In this document: positions 8,548 to 18,674 of the stretch, piece by piece
How the letters are laid out: each line of letters starts with the position of its first letter
Position numbering within the stretch: the stretch's first letter is position 1
Origin: Bacteroidota bacterium
GTDB taxonomy: Bacteria > Bacteroidota > Ignavibacteria > Kryptoniales > JAKASW01
Reading direction: 5' to 3'
NCBI GenBank assembly: GCA_021811615.1
Contig: JAJZNW010000093.1
Coordinates: 41,921-105,920 of the forward strand
DNA length: 64,000 nucleotides
The notes under the pieces: model-generated
Database searches by the model: none
Seen by the model: the letters and a program-made list of their open reading frames with translations, nothing else
What the model was told of the DNA's origin: nothing
Position numbers and translations under genes: made by a program

Positions 8548-9456
8548 TTACTTTCCCTCCTTTACGGCATGGCCGCCGAACTCATGCCTCATCATGGCGA
8601 GGAGCCTGCCGCCGAATTCTTCGGCGTCCTGGCTCGAGAATCTCTCATAAAGTGACTGAGTTATGACCGGAAGCGACACACCGAGCTCGATGGCTTCAAG
8701 TGCAGTCCACCGTCCTTCTCCCGAATCGGCGACAAACGGAGCGATCCCTTTCAGATCCTGATCCTTTTTCAGGGCGTCAGCCGTCAAATCGAGCAGCCAG
8801 CTTCTTACGACACTCCCGAATCTCCAGATCTCCGCTATCTGGTGGAGGTCAAGGTCAAATTCGCTTTTTTTCTTGAGGAGTTCGAAGCCTTCGGCGTAAG
8901 CTTCCATTAGGCCGTATTCGATTCCATTGTGGACCATCTTGACGAAATGGCCGGAGCCGCTGGGACCGACATGTCCCCATCCCTTTTCTTTTCCAGGAGC
9001 GAGTGTCTCGAAGACCGGTTTCATGAGGTTGACCGCCTTGGAGTCTCCTCCAACCATCATACTATAGCCTTCCTTCAGCCCCCAGATACCTCCGCTGACT
9101 CCGGCGTCAATCATGCTGATGCCGTGGTCTGCCAGTTTTTTCGCCCGACGGACTGAATCCCTGTAATACGAATTCCCCCCATCGATAAGAATGTCTCCCG
9201 GCTTGAGCTTCGGGATAAGCATGTCAATTGTATCGTCGACCGGTTTTCCAGCCGGGACCATTATCCACACGATCTTCGGCGAGGGAAGCTTCGAGATCAG
9301 ATCATCTATGGAATTCGCGCCTTCGTTTCCGTCGTCGACTATCCTCTTTACCGCCTGCGGGTCCCTGTCGAAACCTACTACTTTATGTCCCCCCTCGAGG
9401 AGCCTTTTTGCCATATTGGCCCCCATTTTTCCTAATCCTATTAAACCTATTTTCAT
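8548..9456 (-). CDS. gnd: 6-phosphogluconate dehydrogenase, short (decarboxylating) form
   Basis: Oxidatively decarboxylates 6-phosphogluconate to ribulose 5-phosphate. It has the N-terminal GLIGLGKMGANMA Rossmann motif, followed by DRDP, and the substrate-binding GGNSYYRDS and DAGVSGG motifs. At 302 residues it belongs to the short class (about 300 residues) rather than the 470-residue enteric type. An Asp (FDRDP) after the second strand, where NADP enzymes often have Asn-Arg-Thr, hints at NAD use, which is an inference. It lies between the glucoamylase and zwf with gaps of 12 and 1 bp. Confidence 0.95.
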   Translation of the reverse strand: MKIGLIGLGKMGANMAKRLLEGGHKVVGFDRDPQAVKRIVDDGNEGANSIDDLISKLPSPKIVWIMVPAGKPVDDTIDMLIPKLKPGDILIDGGNSYYRDSVRRAKKLADHGISMIDAGVSGGIWGLKEGYSMMVGGDSKAVNLMKPVFETLAPGKEKGWGHVGPSGSGHFVKMVHNGIEYGLMEAYAEGFELLKKKSEFDLDLHQIAEIWRFGSVVRSWLLDLTADALKKDQDLKGIAPFVADSGEGRWTALEAIELGVSLPVITQSLYERFSSQDAEEFGGRLLAMMRHEFGGHAVKEGK

Positions 9457-9468
9457 TTTGTTATCTCC

Positions 9469-11856
9469 TTATTCAATTGAAACCGAAAAGTCTGTTCCTT
9501 CCCAGTTATTGGACTCTCTCCAATAGAAAGTAAACAAAATATTTCCTTCTTCGTTCACTTCAGAAACGTCGATGTCGGCGACGTGAAGCCCGAGTTGAGT
9601 GTCGACAGTTTGTGTATCGTGGACATTTCTCCAGCCATCGGAAGACCAATGAACGGTCGCAGGGGCCAGGACTTCTATTCTCAGTTTCAATCCCTTTCCA
9701 ATCGATCTTATTTTGTGATTGAATCTCCAGGATACGTGCGCGGAAGGATGTTTTTCCATGATGTATCTCTGGACAGTTTGCGGCGGAGTGTCGAAGACCG
9801 CACCCTCTTCCAGCGACCTTACTAGCTTGATATACTCGGCATGCGCCCAGACAAGCGGCATGGCCGAACCCGAAGGGCGTCCAAAGAATAGTTCTCTCCG
9901 GGCAATATCCGGCGAGTCCCAGATCTGTTCCGGGAGAAGTCCACCCTCGCCGGCGAAGGATTCCATGGCCTTCATCAGTTTCCTGGCGCCGTCCTTGTTT
10001 CCATTCGCGAGTTCGTAGTGCGCTCTTTCTCCGGTAAGAAGGGGCCATGCCCTCCCCACGCCGGTGCCGTCGAAGGGTGTACCATCCTCGTGTTCGCCAT
10101 AACCGTCATCGTTGTACCTGTGCCACGACGAACCTGTTGGCGTCTCGACGCGAAGCAACTTGTCGATCGCTTTCACGGTGTTGACAATCCTGGGGTCGGA
10201 GGCGGCTCGGAGACCAAGCCTGACAAGCGCGAGGGCGTCCGGGCTGACGATGTGAGTCGCTTTCATATTTGTATCTGCTGGCGGCCGGTTTTTTATCGGC
10301 ACGTAGCCATCCTTGGGTGAACCGGATTCGGCGACATCGATGGGAGAAATGCGGACGTAGTAGCCTTCCACGCCGAGTTCACGCGCGAGTTTCGTGTCGC
10401 TTACGTAGATCCATCTTTCGATGCTCGAGTTCCAGGCGTCTGCCGTCTCGAGAAGGTAGTCGGCCAGTTTGTCATTTTCAAATCGTCTCGCGTATTCAGC
10501 GGCAACGACGAGTCCTGCAATTTCGGCAGCGAGCGTGAAAGGAGTGTAACCGGGATCTTCTTCCCAGCGGTCCTGCTGGCTGATGGGACCGTTTCTAACG
10601 ATGAAGCCGGCCGCCCCTCGCACCATCGGCCAGAACCGTTCGAGCTCTTCAGCGCTCAGAGCTCCTTCCCTGAAGGCATGATCTACAAGGAGTATCGGAA
10701 GGGCGGATTCGTCCATCTGTATGCCGCCCCAGTAGGCTCTCCCGTCCATCCACATGTTCTGCGGCCAATGGCCGTCTATCTCCTGCGTCGCCTCGAGATA
10801 CGTCAGCGCCTGTCTGACCTCGTCGTTTGCTCCGAAAGCAAGAAAAGCACCGCCGGCCTCTACCATGTCGCGCGGCCAGACAAGATGATATCCGCCGAGG
10901 TCGTCGTCACCTTTGGAGAATCCCCAGGGTATCGAAAGGCTGGCTATTATGCCGCCGGGCATATATACTCCGAGGTGAGCCTTGAGAACAACTTTGCTGA
11001 TGCCGTAGAGCTGCGACTTCTCCTTGAACCTGGTCTTATCCTTGTTCCAGTCTTGCCAGAACGCGATATATCTTTTATAAGAGCTGTCGAATCCATCGAA
11101 AAGAGATGCGAGCGCGTGATGTGCAGCTTCATCGGAAGTCCGGCCGAAGCCGAGTGCAAGTACAAATTCTCCGCCCGTCGAGACGGCATCCAGTTCAGCC
11201 GTGAGTGCAATATTCCCGTTCTCCGCCCGGTCGTAAAGCCCGGTTAGCTGCTTGTTGGCCTTAAGATCCTGCCATCCATCCGAGCTTCCGACGAATCCCG
11301 CCGAAGCTTTCTTTAACGGTGCGGACGCGATCATCACAAGCGCAAAACCATCTCTCGAAGCGGCAAGGGCCTGCCTCCCTTTGAACTCACCGATCCAACC
11401 GGTATTCCCCGCGCCCCGGTTGGCAATATGGGGTGACAATATCACGTGGACCCTGTAGTCCGGCAGATTACCTGTAAGGGGAGTGAACTTCACTCTCTGC
11501 AGGACGACGGGGCGTCTCGGGTCCGTAATTACATTTTTCTCCACGAGGTAACGGCCATGTTGACACTTATTTGTAAGAAGATAGGCAGGCACGTCGGGCT
11601 CCATGAAAGTCACTGAATGGTCGGTATCTCTTTTTTCCTCAGAAAAAAAGTCGTCGCCACTCGTTATGATGAGCTCCGCATCGCGGATCATCGCCTGATC
11701 CATGCGCGGATAATAGACTTCGTTGAGTATGCCATGGGACAGTGTGAACCAGACCGGACTCACTCCGGCGTAGGCGACGCCGATTCCTTCTTTTGCGCTG
11801 GAAGTCCATCTTGCGGGTATGCCCGGCCATCCGGGCGCCATATTTGAAGTTGACAT
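9469..11856 (-). CDS. Glucan 1,4-alpha-glucosidase (GH15 glucoamylase)
   Basis: A 795-residue GH15 enzyme releasing glucose from the non-reducing ends of alpha-glucans. Domains: an N-terminal beta-sandwich of the bacterial glucoamylase type (about 1-270), an (alpha/alpha)6 barrel (about 285-690) and a C-terminal beta-rich extension (about 700-795). The acid is Glu432 or Glu433 in RWEEDPGYTPF and the base is Glu643 in LLPEQIWD; the WPRD motif lies at 327-330. There is no signal peptide, so it is probably cytosolic and acts on storage glycogen or imported oligosaccharides. Translation starts behind GAGGAA; it heads the operon leading to gnd, zwf and pgl. Confidence 0.94.
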   Translation of the reverse strand: MSTSNMAPGWPGIPARWTSSAKEGIGVAYAGVSPVWFTLSHGILNEVYYPRMDQAMIRDAELIITSGDDFFSEEKRDTDHSVTFMEPDVPAYLLTNKCQHGRYLVEKNVITDPRRPVVLQRVKFTPLTGNLPDYRVHVILSPHIANRGAGNTGWIGEFKGRQALAASRDGFALVMIASAPLKKASAGFVGSSDGWQDLKANKQLTGLYDRAENGNIALTAELDAVSTGGEFVLALGFGRTSDEAAHHALASLFDGFDSSYKRYIAFWQDWNKDKTRFKEKSQLYGISKVVLKAHLGVYMPGGIIASLSIPWGFSKGDDDLGGYHLVWPRDMVEAGGAFLAFGANDEVRQALTYLEATQEIDGHWPQNMWMDGRAYWGGIQMDESALPILLVDHAFREGALSAEELERFWPMVRGAAGFIVRNGPISQQDRWEEDPGYTPFTLAAEIAGLVVAAEYARRFENDKLADYLLETADAWNSSIERWIYVSDTKLARELGVEGYYVRISPIDVAESGSPKDGYVPIKNRPPADTNMKATHIVSPDALALVRLGLRAASDPRIVNTVKAIDKLLRVETPTGSSWHRYNDDGYGEHEDGTPFDGTGVGRAWPLLTGERAHYELANGNKDGARKLMKAMESFAGEGGLLPEQIWDSPDIARRELFFGRPSGSAMPLVWAHAEYIKLVRSLEEGAVFDTPPQTVQRYIMEKHPSAHVSWRFNHKIRSIGKGLKLRIEVLAPATVHWSSDGWRNVHDTQTVDTQLGLHVADIDVSEVNEEGNILFTFYWRESNNWEGTDFSVSIE

Positions 11857-11884
11857 AAGGTAGTTCCTCTCTTTCCGTCATCAC

Positions 11885-11913
11885 ATTTTAAAGCACCTCG
11901 CATTTTATGGCAA
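11885..11913 (-). promoter_or_regulatory. Predicted sigma70-type promoter for the GH15-gnd-zwf-pgl operon
   Basis: Minus strand: TTGCCA (11913-11908), a 17-bp spacer and TAAAAT (11890-11885), ending 29 bp before the glucoamylase ATG. No operator palindrome is evident around it. Confidence 0.5.
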
Positions 11914-12023
11914 GGAAGAGAAGGTTAAAAGGAGATTAAAGTCTTTTCATTGACATGGACGAGCGAATAATGTCGGGAGCTGTGCCGATTGAGTTGAGGT
12001 GAGACGCCCCGTCGCAGACCAGG

Positions 12024-15000
12024 TTAGCGGGAGCGGCGATCCAGTATTTTTCTTACCGTGTCCGAGAATTCAAATGCGGTAAACGGTTTCTGAAGGAAAT
12101 CCATCTTATCGTCCAATACAAAACCGCGATGAACCGTACTGTCGGTATACCCGCTTATGAATAGGAATTTCCTGCCGGGGTATTTTTTTTCCAGAGAATC
12201 CCTCAATTCCCTGCCGTTCATTCTCGGCATAACGACGTCAGATATCACGAGCGCAATTTCGTTTGAATGGGTGTCGAACACCGCAATACCTTCCTCTCCT
12301 TCAGAGGCGGTAAGGACTGAGTATCCGCTTTCCGTCAGCAGCATCCTCATGAATTCTCTGAGTTCCTCGTTATCCTCGACCACCAGGATGGTCTCGGATC
12401 CTTTCTTTAACGATTTCATGTCGTGATGTTTTTCGGGTACTTTTTCGGCAGTCTTGTCGACGGCGGGGAAAAACACTTTGAAAGTTGTTCCCCGGCCGAC
12501 TTCGCTGTACGCATTGATGGCACCACCGTGCTGCCTGATTATTCCGTGAACGACGGACAGACCGAGTCCGGTTCCCTTACCGATTTCCTTGGTCGTATAG
12601 AACGGCTCGAAAATTCTCTCGATGACCTCCGGGGCGATCCCCGTCCCCGTGTCGCTTACGCTTAGCTGGACATATTCTCCCGGCTTCACATCGACGTGTG
12701 TGCGGCAATAGAACTCGTCCAGTGTGACGTTATTAGTATCAATTGCGAGCAGCCCCCCGGATTGCATGGCGTCTCCGGCGTTGACTGCAAGATTGAGGAT
12801 CACCTGCTCGATCTGGGACGGATCGGCCAGAATTGTTTTGAGGCTCTCGCCCGGAGTGAACTCTATTTGGATCTGCTCGCCGAGCAGCCGCTTCAGGAGC
12901 TCAAGGATATCGCTTATCAGCTGATTGAGATCCAACACTTTCGGCATCAATATCTGGCGCCGGGCGAAAGCAAGGAGCTGTTTCGTTATCTTTGAGGCCC
13001 TGTCTGCCAGACCGTAGATTCGCATCAAGTAATTGTGAACAGTATGTGTCTTCTCGATTTTGCCGAGCGCAAGTTCTGTGAATCCTATGATACCGCCCAG
13101 AACATTATTGAAGTCGTGGGCTATCCCGCTGGTAAGTTGGCCCAGGCTTTCGAGTTTCTGGGACTGGAGAAGCTGCTCCTCCAGCTTCTTCTTGTCTGTC
13201 ACGTCTTTCAATATTCCCCGATACGCGGCTATTCTTCCCGCAGCGTCCCGCAGCACCGTCGAAGAGTCCTGGACTATGAGCCGCGTCCCGTCTCTTCTTT
13301 TCATCGAGACCTGATTATCCCTAATGAGGCCATCGGCTTCGAGGATTGCCAGAGCTTTCTGCCTGTCAGCAGGATCTTCATAAAGTCCGATCACGCTTTC
13401 GAGTTCAAGCATTTGATCTCTCGAATCGAATCCGAACATTCTGACGCCGGCCGGGTTGATATCGAGTATTTTTCCTGAGGGTGTCGTCAGGTAGATCGTA
13501 TCGAGGGACTCCTCAAAAAGATTCCTGTACCTCTCTTCCGAACGCCGCAGCATTTCCTCAGAGAGTTTCCTTTCGGTTATGTCTTCGGCGGTGCCGATAA
13601 CCGCCGGTCGGCCATGATACGTGGTAATAGAGCCGATCATTTCCACACGCGTCGTCTTGCCCGACTTCTTCAATGCACCGAAGTCATACTTCAACGATTC
13701 CGTTATACCCGCGATCAGCTTCCTGAAGTTTCCGGCAATCGATTCCCTGTCGTCCGGTGCAACCGTCTCGATAAACGAAGGAAGCGCTACGAGCTCCTCA
13801 TCCGAACGTTCGAATATCCTCTGCATGGCCGGGTTCACGTATGCGAAGCGGCCGTCCTGTATGATGTAGACTCCAACGAGGGACGCTTCGACAAGCGTCC
13901 GGAACTTCTCCTCGCTCTCTCTGATCGTCGCTTCGGCCCTGGTCATGTCGGTAAGGAGCCTTGCGTTCTCCAAAGCGACTGCCGCGCTCGCGGCGAGTCC
14001 CTCCAGCATCTCGACATCGCTTTCGCTGAACCGTTTTCCGTCCCTGCTGTTGTGTATCGCAAAAGCACCGAGGACTTCTCCTTTCCGGTTCACGATCGGC
14101 ACATCGATGAGGTTGTATATACCGAACTTGTCATGCAACTCCTTGATAGCAAGAGGGTCGTGTTTCGAGTCGTTGCTGATCCTGGACCGCTTGCTGGTGA
14201 CGACGAAACCGGGAGTTCCCTGCCCCGGGGCGAATCTGACATCGATCGGTACGAAATCGCCGGCTTTGTAGTATTCTTTGAAGAGGAGCACGCCGTTTTC
14301 GATCAGGCCGACGGTTCCGGCAGATGCTCCGACCAGTTCGATACCGGTTGTCACCAGCGTCCGGAGAATCTCGCTGACGTTCAATACGGCATTTATCTTC
14401 ACGACCGCGCTGGAAAGGATTGTGAGTTGTCTGCTCCTTTGTGCGATGGCTTCTTCGGCTTTCTTCCGCTCAGTCAAGTCCCGCGCGGACGAGAGGAGCA
14501 CCTTCCTACCTTCGAAGACGACTGCCTTGCTTCTAACCTCGACGGGAATTCGAGTGCCGTCTTTCCTCACGTGTACCGATTCAAATGTAACCTCGACGTC
14601 GTCGAACACCCGTTTCATGCGATCTTGCGTTCTGGCAGAAATGTCCGGTGCGAGAATCTTCACCACATTCTGACCGATGATCTCATCGCGGGCATAACCG
14701 AGCCTTTCGCACCCGGCTTCGTTCACCTGAAGGAACGTCCCATTTTCATCCAGCATGAAGAACTCATCTGCCGAGTTCTCGAGGAGAAACCGGTATCTGT
14801 TTTCGCTGGCGACCAAAGCTTCATTCGCGGCCTCGAGCTCAGTCAGATCCACAAGAATCCCTCTTAGTCCGACCACACGGGAGTCGTGAACTATAGGGCT
14901 GGCCGAAATCAGCACAGGGAAACCGCTTCCGCTCTTGTCAGTCGCTGTGTAGCGGCCCTGCTCTATCACGAATCCATTGAACACCCTTTCGATATCGTCA

Positions 15001-16385
15001 GCGACCTTCTTTCGGTCACCGGGCATCATGAAGTCGAGTGGACTCCTTCCCTTCTCAAACTCGTCTTGTGAAATTCCGAAGACTTCGAGGCAGGCGAGAT
15101 TGGCGAAACTGATTCTGCGGGATTGATCAATTTCAAAAACCGGCTGCGGTAGGAAATCGGCCAGTTCCTTGAACCTCGCCTCACTCCTTCGTATCTCATC
15201 GTCGATCTTCATCCGGTCGGTCATATCCTGAGCTGCGCCGTAAACTTTCGCGACCCTGTTTGCTACAGGATCCCATGAGGGCTTTGCTGAATCCCTAAGC
15301 CACCGAAGCTCTCCCGATCGGGTCACGAGCCTGTACTCGGCTACATCGAACTTCCCTTCCCTCACTTTTCTGAAATGCTCTCTCAAAACCGGGAGATCAG
15401 GCTCATAGACCGCACTCTGCCATCCGCCCCTGTCCACAATCTCCGCGCGGCTGTATCCGAATATTCTTTCAAACGTTTCCGAAAGCCACTCGCTGGTGAA
15501 GGAGCCGTCATCTCGCACATCAAGGACGTACGCATAGTCGGAGATCAATTCAGTAAGCGTGCGGTACCTTTCTTCGCTTTGCCGGAGAGCTGACTGTTCC
15601 CGCAAAAGTCGTGTCTTCTGAAAAGCGCTCTCGAGAATCCCCGGTAATTTCAAGTGATAGGAATCGCCCTTCACTACGTAATCATCGGCACCGAGTCTCA
15701 ACGCGATCGCCGCAGTCTCCTGGTTCCCTTCGTCTGCGATTATCACGATCGGCCTGTCGTTTCCAATCCCCGATCTGAATTCCTTGATGAAACCGAGCAA
15801 GTCCAATCCCGGAAGGGAGTCGTCGATCAGGAGGACATCAAACGGGGACTTCTTTCCGCCTGCCGAAGTTTTCAGGCCGGCTAAATTTCCCACTGTCTCC
15901 AGCCTTATGTGCGAGGCATTTTGCCTGAAATGGTCGGTCAAGAGACGCTCCGTCGTTTCATCATGGCTCGCAATCAACACACGGAATCCGCCGTTTCCTT
16001 TGGACGATCCGACCCTGTGGTCTTTAAGACTCCTTCTGAGTATAGAGGGGAGTTCACGATAATGGGTTCCCGATTTGACTACATAGTCGTCCGCTCCCCC
16101 TTTCAAAGCGGATACGGCCTTGTGCTCATCGCCGAACCCGGTAACCACAACGATGGAAAGAGGAAGGCCGAGTTCCCTGATCTCGTTTACCAACGACATG
16201 CCGTCTCCATCAGGCAGTCGCAGATCGACCAAAGCCGCGTCGTAGCCGGCACCCAGCGCAAGTTTCGACCTGGCTTCACTACAGGAAGTCGCCACATCGA
16301 GTTCGAACCCGGTGCCGGCATTCAGCTCGTGCTTCACAAGCTTGATATCGACTTGATCGTCTTCTACGTAGAGTACTTTCATCAA
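12024..16385 (-). CDS. Multi-sensor hybrid histidine kinase (REC-REC-PASx3-GAF-PASx2-HisKA-HATPase-REC)
   Basis: A 1453-residue cytosolic signalling protein with no membrane segment. Order: receiver 1 (about 1-120, phosphoacceptor Asp54), receiver 2 (about 132-250, Asp188), PAS at about 270-395, 400-520 and 525-645, GAF at about 650-815, PAS at about 825-945 and 950-1070, a HisKA box with His1090 in GIAHDFNN, an HATPase domain with VNAGDAM, DTGTGI and GTGLGL, and a C-terminal receiver (about 1332-1450, Asp1383). Two tandem receivers at the N-terminus suggest that it takes phosphate from other kinases before its own output. No DNA-binding partner is adjacent; its target is unknown. Confidence 0.95.
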   Translation of the reverse strand: MMKVLYVEDDQVDIKLVKHELNAGTGFELDVATSCSEARSKLALGAGYDAALVDLRLPDGDGMSLVNEIRELGLPLSIVVVTGFGDEHKAVSALKGGADDYVVKSGTHYRELPSILRRSLKDHRVGSSKGNGGFRVLIASHDETTERLLTDHFRQNASHIRLETVGNLAGLKTSAGGKKSPFDVLLIDDSLPGLDLLGFIKEFRSGIGNDRPIVIIADEGNQETAAIALRLGADDYVVKGDSYHLKLPGILESAFQKTRLLREQSALRQSEERYRTLTELISDYAYVLDVRDDGSFTSEWLSETFERIFGYSRAEIVDRGGWQSAVYEPDLPVLREHFRKVREGKFDVAEYRLVTRSGELRWLRDSAKPSWDPVANRVAKVYGAAQDMTDRMKIDDEIRRSEARFKELADFLPQPVFEIDQSRRISFANLACLEVFGISQDEFEKGRSPLDFMMPGDRKKVADDIERVFNGFVIEQGRYTATDKSGSGFPVLISASPIVHDSRVVGLRGILVDLTELEAANEALVASENRYRFLLENSADEFFMLDENGTFLQVNEAGCERLGYARDEIIGQNVVKILAPDISARTQDRMKRVFDDVEVTFESVHVRKDGTRIPVEVRSKAVVFEGRKVLLSSARDLTERKKAEEAIAQRSRQLTILSSAVVKINAVLNVSEILRTLVTTGIELVGASAGTVGLIENGVLLFKEYYKAGDFVPIDVRFAPGQGTPGFVVTSKRSRISNDSKHDPLAIKELHDKFGIYNLIDVPIVNRKGEVLGAFAIHNSRDGKRFSESDVEMLEGLAASAAVALENARLLTDMTRAEATIRESEEKFRTLVEASLVGVYIIQDGRFAYVNPAMQRIFERSDEELVALPSFIETVAPDDRESIAGNFRKLIAGITESLKYDFGALKKSGKTTRVEMIGSITTYHGRPAVIGTAEDITERKLSEEMLRRSEERYRNLFEESLDTIYLTTPSGKILDINPAGVRMFGFDSRDQMLELESVIGLYEDPADRQKALAILEADGLIRDNQVSMKRRDGTRLIVQDSSTVLRDAAGRIAAYRGILKDVTDKKKLEEQLLQSQKLESLGQLTSGIAHDFNNVLGGIIGFTELALGKIEKTHTVHNYLMRIYGLADRASKITKQLLAFARRQILMPKVLDLNQLISDILELLKRLLGEQIQIEFTPGESLKTILADPSQIEQVILNLAVNAGDAMQSGGLLAIDTNNVTLDEFYCRTHVDVKPGEYVQLSVSDTGTGIAPEVIERIFEPFYTTKEIGKGTGLGLSVVHGIIRQHGGAINAYSEVGRGTTFKVFFPAVDKTAEKVPEKHHDMKSLKKGSETILVVEDNEELREFMRMLLTESGYSVLTASEGEEGIAVFDTHSNEIALVISDVVMPRMNGRELRDSLEKKYPGRKFLFISGYTDSTVHRGFVLDDKMDFLQKPFTAFEFSDTVRKILDRRSR

Positions 16386-16661
16386 ATTCGATCCGCTGTT
16401 TCCATCACAGACATCGAAGCTTCGCAGGAATTTCCGCTGAGTTCCGGAAGGAACGATACAGGGAGTGCGCGAGAAAATCCATGGACTGACTCGGCAGAGT
16501 AATGGGAATTAAGTTGGGGATAGCGACGGCAAGAAAGGGAAGTCTGGTGCGACACCTTGAGATGCATGACAGTTTGAATCCGGCTCCTCCTCGTTTGCTA
16601 CTTGAATGGCCCTGCACTAAATCAATAATGTGGTTAATTTTAGACAAATCTCCGATGATTT

Positions 16662-17336
16662 TCAAATCGCGTAACGCCTTCGTTTGAAGAGGGGTACCAT
16701 AAGTATTCCAGCGATGAATCCGCCGACATGCGCCCACCAGGCGATCCCTCCGGACATCGAGTGGCCTACAGACTGCACGCCGCTAAAGAACTGTATCATA
16801 AACCAAAAGCCGATGAAAAGAAGCGCCGACACGTCGATTATGTCGAAAATTATGAAGATCGGGATAAGCGTGACTATCCTCGCCCGCGGAAACATTACGA
16901 GGTAAGCCCCGAGCACACCGGAGATGGCACCGCTTGCGCCGATCGTCGGTATCGAAGAATTAGCAGAGAGGTAGGTCTGCAGGAACCCGGCGGCCAGACC
17001 GCTCAGCAAATAGAACACAAGGTAGTTCCGGTGCCCCAGTTTGTATTCGACATTATCGCCGAATATAAAGAGAAACCACATGTTGCCGATAATGTGAAGC
17101 CAGCCTCCGTGAATAAACATGGAGGTGAAGAATGGGACGTACCGGGAAATAAGATGTGAATGGTGCGCCACCATATTGAAATACCTGCTCGGCACGAGGC
17201 CGTACTCGATGAAGAAGGAATCCAGCCTGGGGCCGAGCGAGAGCTCGTAGAAAAAAACGGCTGCATTTGCACCGATCAGCAGATAGTTCACAATCGGGAA
17301 TCCGTGGGAAGGATTCTTATCCTTCAATGGGATCAT
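16662..17336 (-). CDS. Rhomboid-family intramembrane serine protease
   Basis: A 224-residue six-helix membrane protease. Catalytic Ser135 lies in GASGAISG and His203 in WWAHVGGFIAG; Asn85 in HIIGNMWFL is the oxyanion Asn. HGGWLH before it is the conserved L1 region. It cleaves single-pass membrane proteins within the bilayer; the substrate is unknown. It stops 276 bp from the hybrid kinase start and begins 3 bp downstream of the glcF-like gene, so it may be the last gene of the glcD-glcF transcript. Confidence 0.95.
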   Translation of the reverse strand: MIPLKDKNPSHGFPIVNYLLIGANAAVFFYELSLGPRLDSFFIEYGLVPSRYFNMVAHHSHLISRYVPFFTSMFIHGGWLHIIGNMWFLFIFGDNVEYKLGHRNYLVFYLLSGLAAGFLQTYLSANSSIPTIGASGAISGVLGAYLVMFPRARIVTLIPIFIIFDIIDVSALLFIGFWFMIQFFSGVQSVGHSMSGGIAWWAHVGGFIAGILMVPLFKRRRYAI

Positions 17337-17339
17337 CTT

Positions 17340-18674
17340 CTACTTCTCCGATTTGTAGAGCCTGTTGAGCGCGGTCGCAAGGTGGATGACTTCCACGTCC
17401 ATTTTTCCATTCTTCGCGCCTGCCGCGATCTGTGCAAGGCAGCCCGGATTCCCTGCGATCACTGTGTGGGCACCGCACCTTTTTATGTTTTCGAGTTTCC
17501 TATCAAGAAGCTGCGCAGCTTCGTCATAGTGTACCATGTTGTATATGCCCGCGCTCCCGCAGCACCACGTAGCCTCGTCCAATTCACGGTAGCTGTCACC
17601 CGAAATCTCTTTCACTATCTCACGCGGCTGGGTGCTTATCCTTTGCGTGTGAACGAGATGACACGCCTCGTGGTAAGTAACCGTGGATTCTGTTTTCGAT
17701 TTCGGTTTACGGTAGCCTGTCTCGTAAATGAATTCGGAGAACTCCCTGACGCGGCCGGAGAACCTCTTCGCTCGATCTGAGTAGTGCGGATTCTCCGCGA
17801 GCAATTTGCCATACTCCTTCAAGAACGCGGAGCAGCCCGCCGAATTTACGATGTAATATTCGGCTCCTGTCTCTTCAAACGCCTCTATGTTTTTTATGGC
17901 CAGAGCGCGCGCGGTTTCATTGTCACCGGCGTGACCGTTGACCGATCCACAGCACACCTGCGCGTGAGGGACCGCGACGCGCCATCCGTTTTCACGGAGC
18001 ACATCGACGGTATCCACATTGGCGTCGGCATACATGGCATCCATCACACAGCCGGTAAGAACGGCGAGGGTTCCGCGCGCCGGGCTCTTCGGTTCCAGGA
18101 ATTCAGGAAGAATGTCTATGGCAAATTTATCCGAAAGCTTCGGAAGGAGCCTGGCACGCTTGAGAATTCCTATAGGGATGACGCCGGCTAAGATAAGGAC
18201 GACCTTCTCAAAACCTGTCTTCTGGTAGACGCGCAGCAGCGCTGAGACTACACGCAATCCGCTCCTCCCCATGAAGAACTTCCTCAACAGAACTCGCTTG
18301 AGCCCAATTCCCTTCTTGTTCGTCTGGATGAACTCCCTGGCCGACTCGACGAGTTCACCGTATCTCACCCCGGCCGGACATGCTGTCTGACACGCCTGGC
18401 AATCGAGGCAGAAGTTCATTTCATACTCGAAAGTGCCGGTAACGGGAATCATTCCATCCATCACGCTCTTCATCAGACGGATCCGTCCGCGCGGCGAGCT
18501 TCTCTCGAGTCCCGTGAGCGCATACGTCGGACACACCGAAAGACAAAGTCCGCAGTGCATGCATTGAGCAAGCAGATCCTCTGAGATTTCCGGATGGAAT
18601 TCCCCGGACCGTGCTCCCGATTGGATCCCTCCCGTCTTTGGACCCGGATGCCGGCCCGAATACCGGCGGCTCAT
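17340..18674 (-). CDS. glcF: Glycolate oxidase iron-sulfur subunit-like protein
   Basis: A 444-residue protein with two [4Fe-4S] motifs, Cys38/41/44/48 and Cys89/92/95/99, followed by two CCG domains (CCGSVNGH and CCGSAGIYN). This is the GlcF layout: it passes electrons from the flavin subunit to the quinone pool. The ATG overlaps the glcD stop by one base (TGATG), so the two are coupled. Related (Fe-S)/CCG proteins also serve D-lactate dehydrogenases, so the substrate is not proven. Confidence 0.88.
   Translation of the reverse strand: MSRRYSGRHPGPKTGGIQSGARSGEFHPEISEDLLAQCMHCGLCLSVCPTYALTGLERSSPRGRIRLMKSVMDGMIPVTGTFEYEMNFCLDCQACQTACPAGVRYGELVESAREFIQTNKKGIGLKRVLLRKFFMGRSGLRVVSALLRVYQKTGFEKVVLILAGVIPIGILKRARLLPKLSDKFAIDILPEFLEPKSPARGTLAVLTGCVMDAMYADANVDTVDVLRENGWRVAVPHAQVCCGSVNGHAGDNETARALAIKNIEAFEETGAEYYIVNSAGCSAFLKEYGKLLAENPHYSDRAKRFSGRVREFSEFIYETGYRKPKSKTESTVTYHEACHLVHTQRISTQPREIVKEISGDSYRELDEATWCCGSAGIYNMVHYDEAAQLLDRKLENIKRCGAHTVIAGNPGCLAQIAAGAKNGKMDVEVIHLATALNRLYKSEK

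Noticed and set aside
13614..14867. A 417-codon plus-strand open frame
   Set aside because: Antisense to the PAS/GAF region of the hybrid kinase, rich in Arg/His/Asp as expected from a shadow frame.
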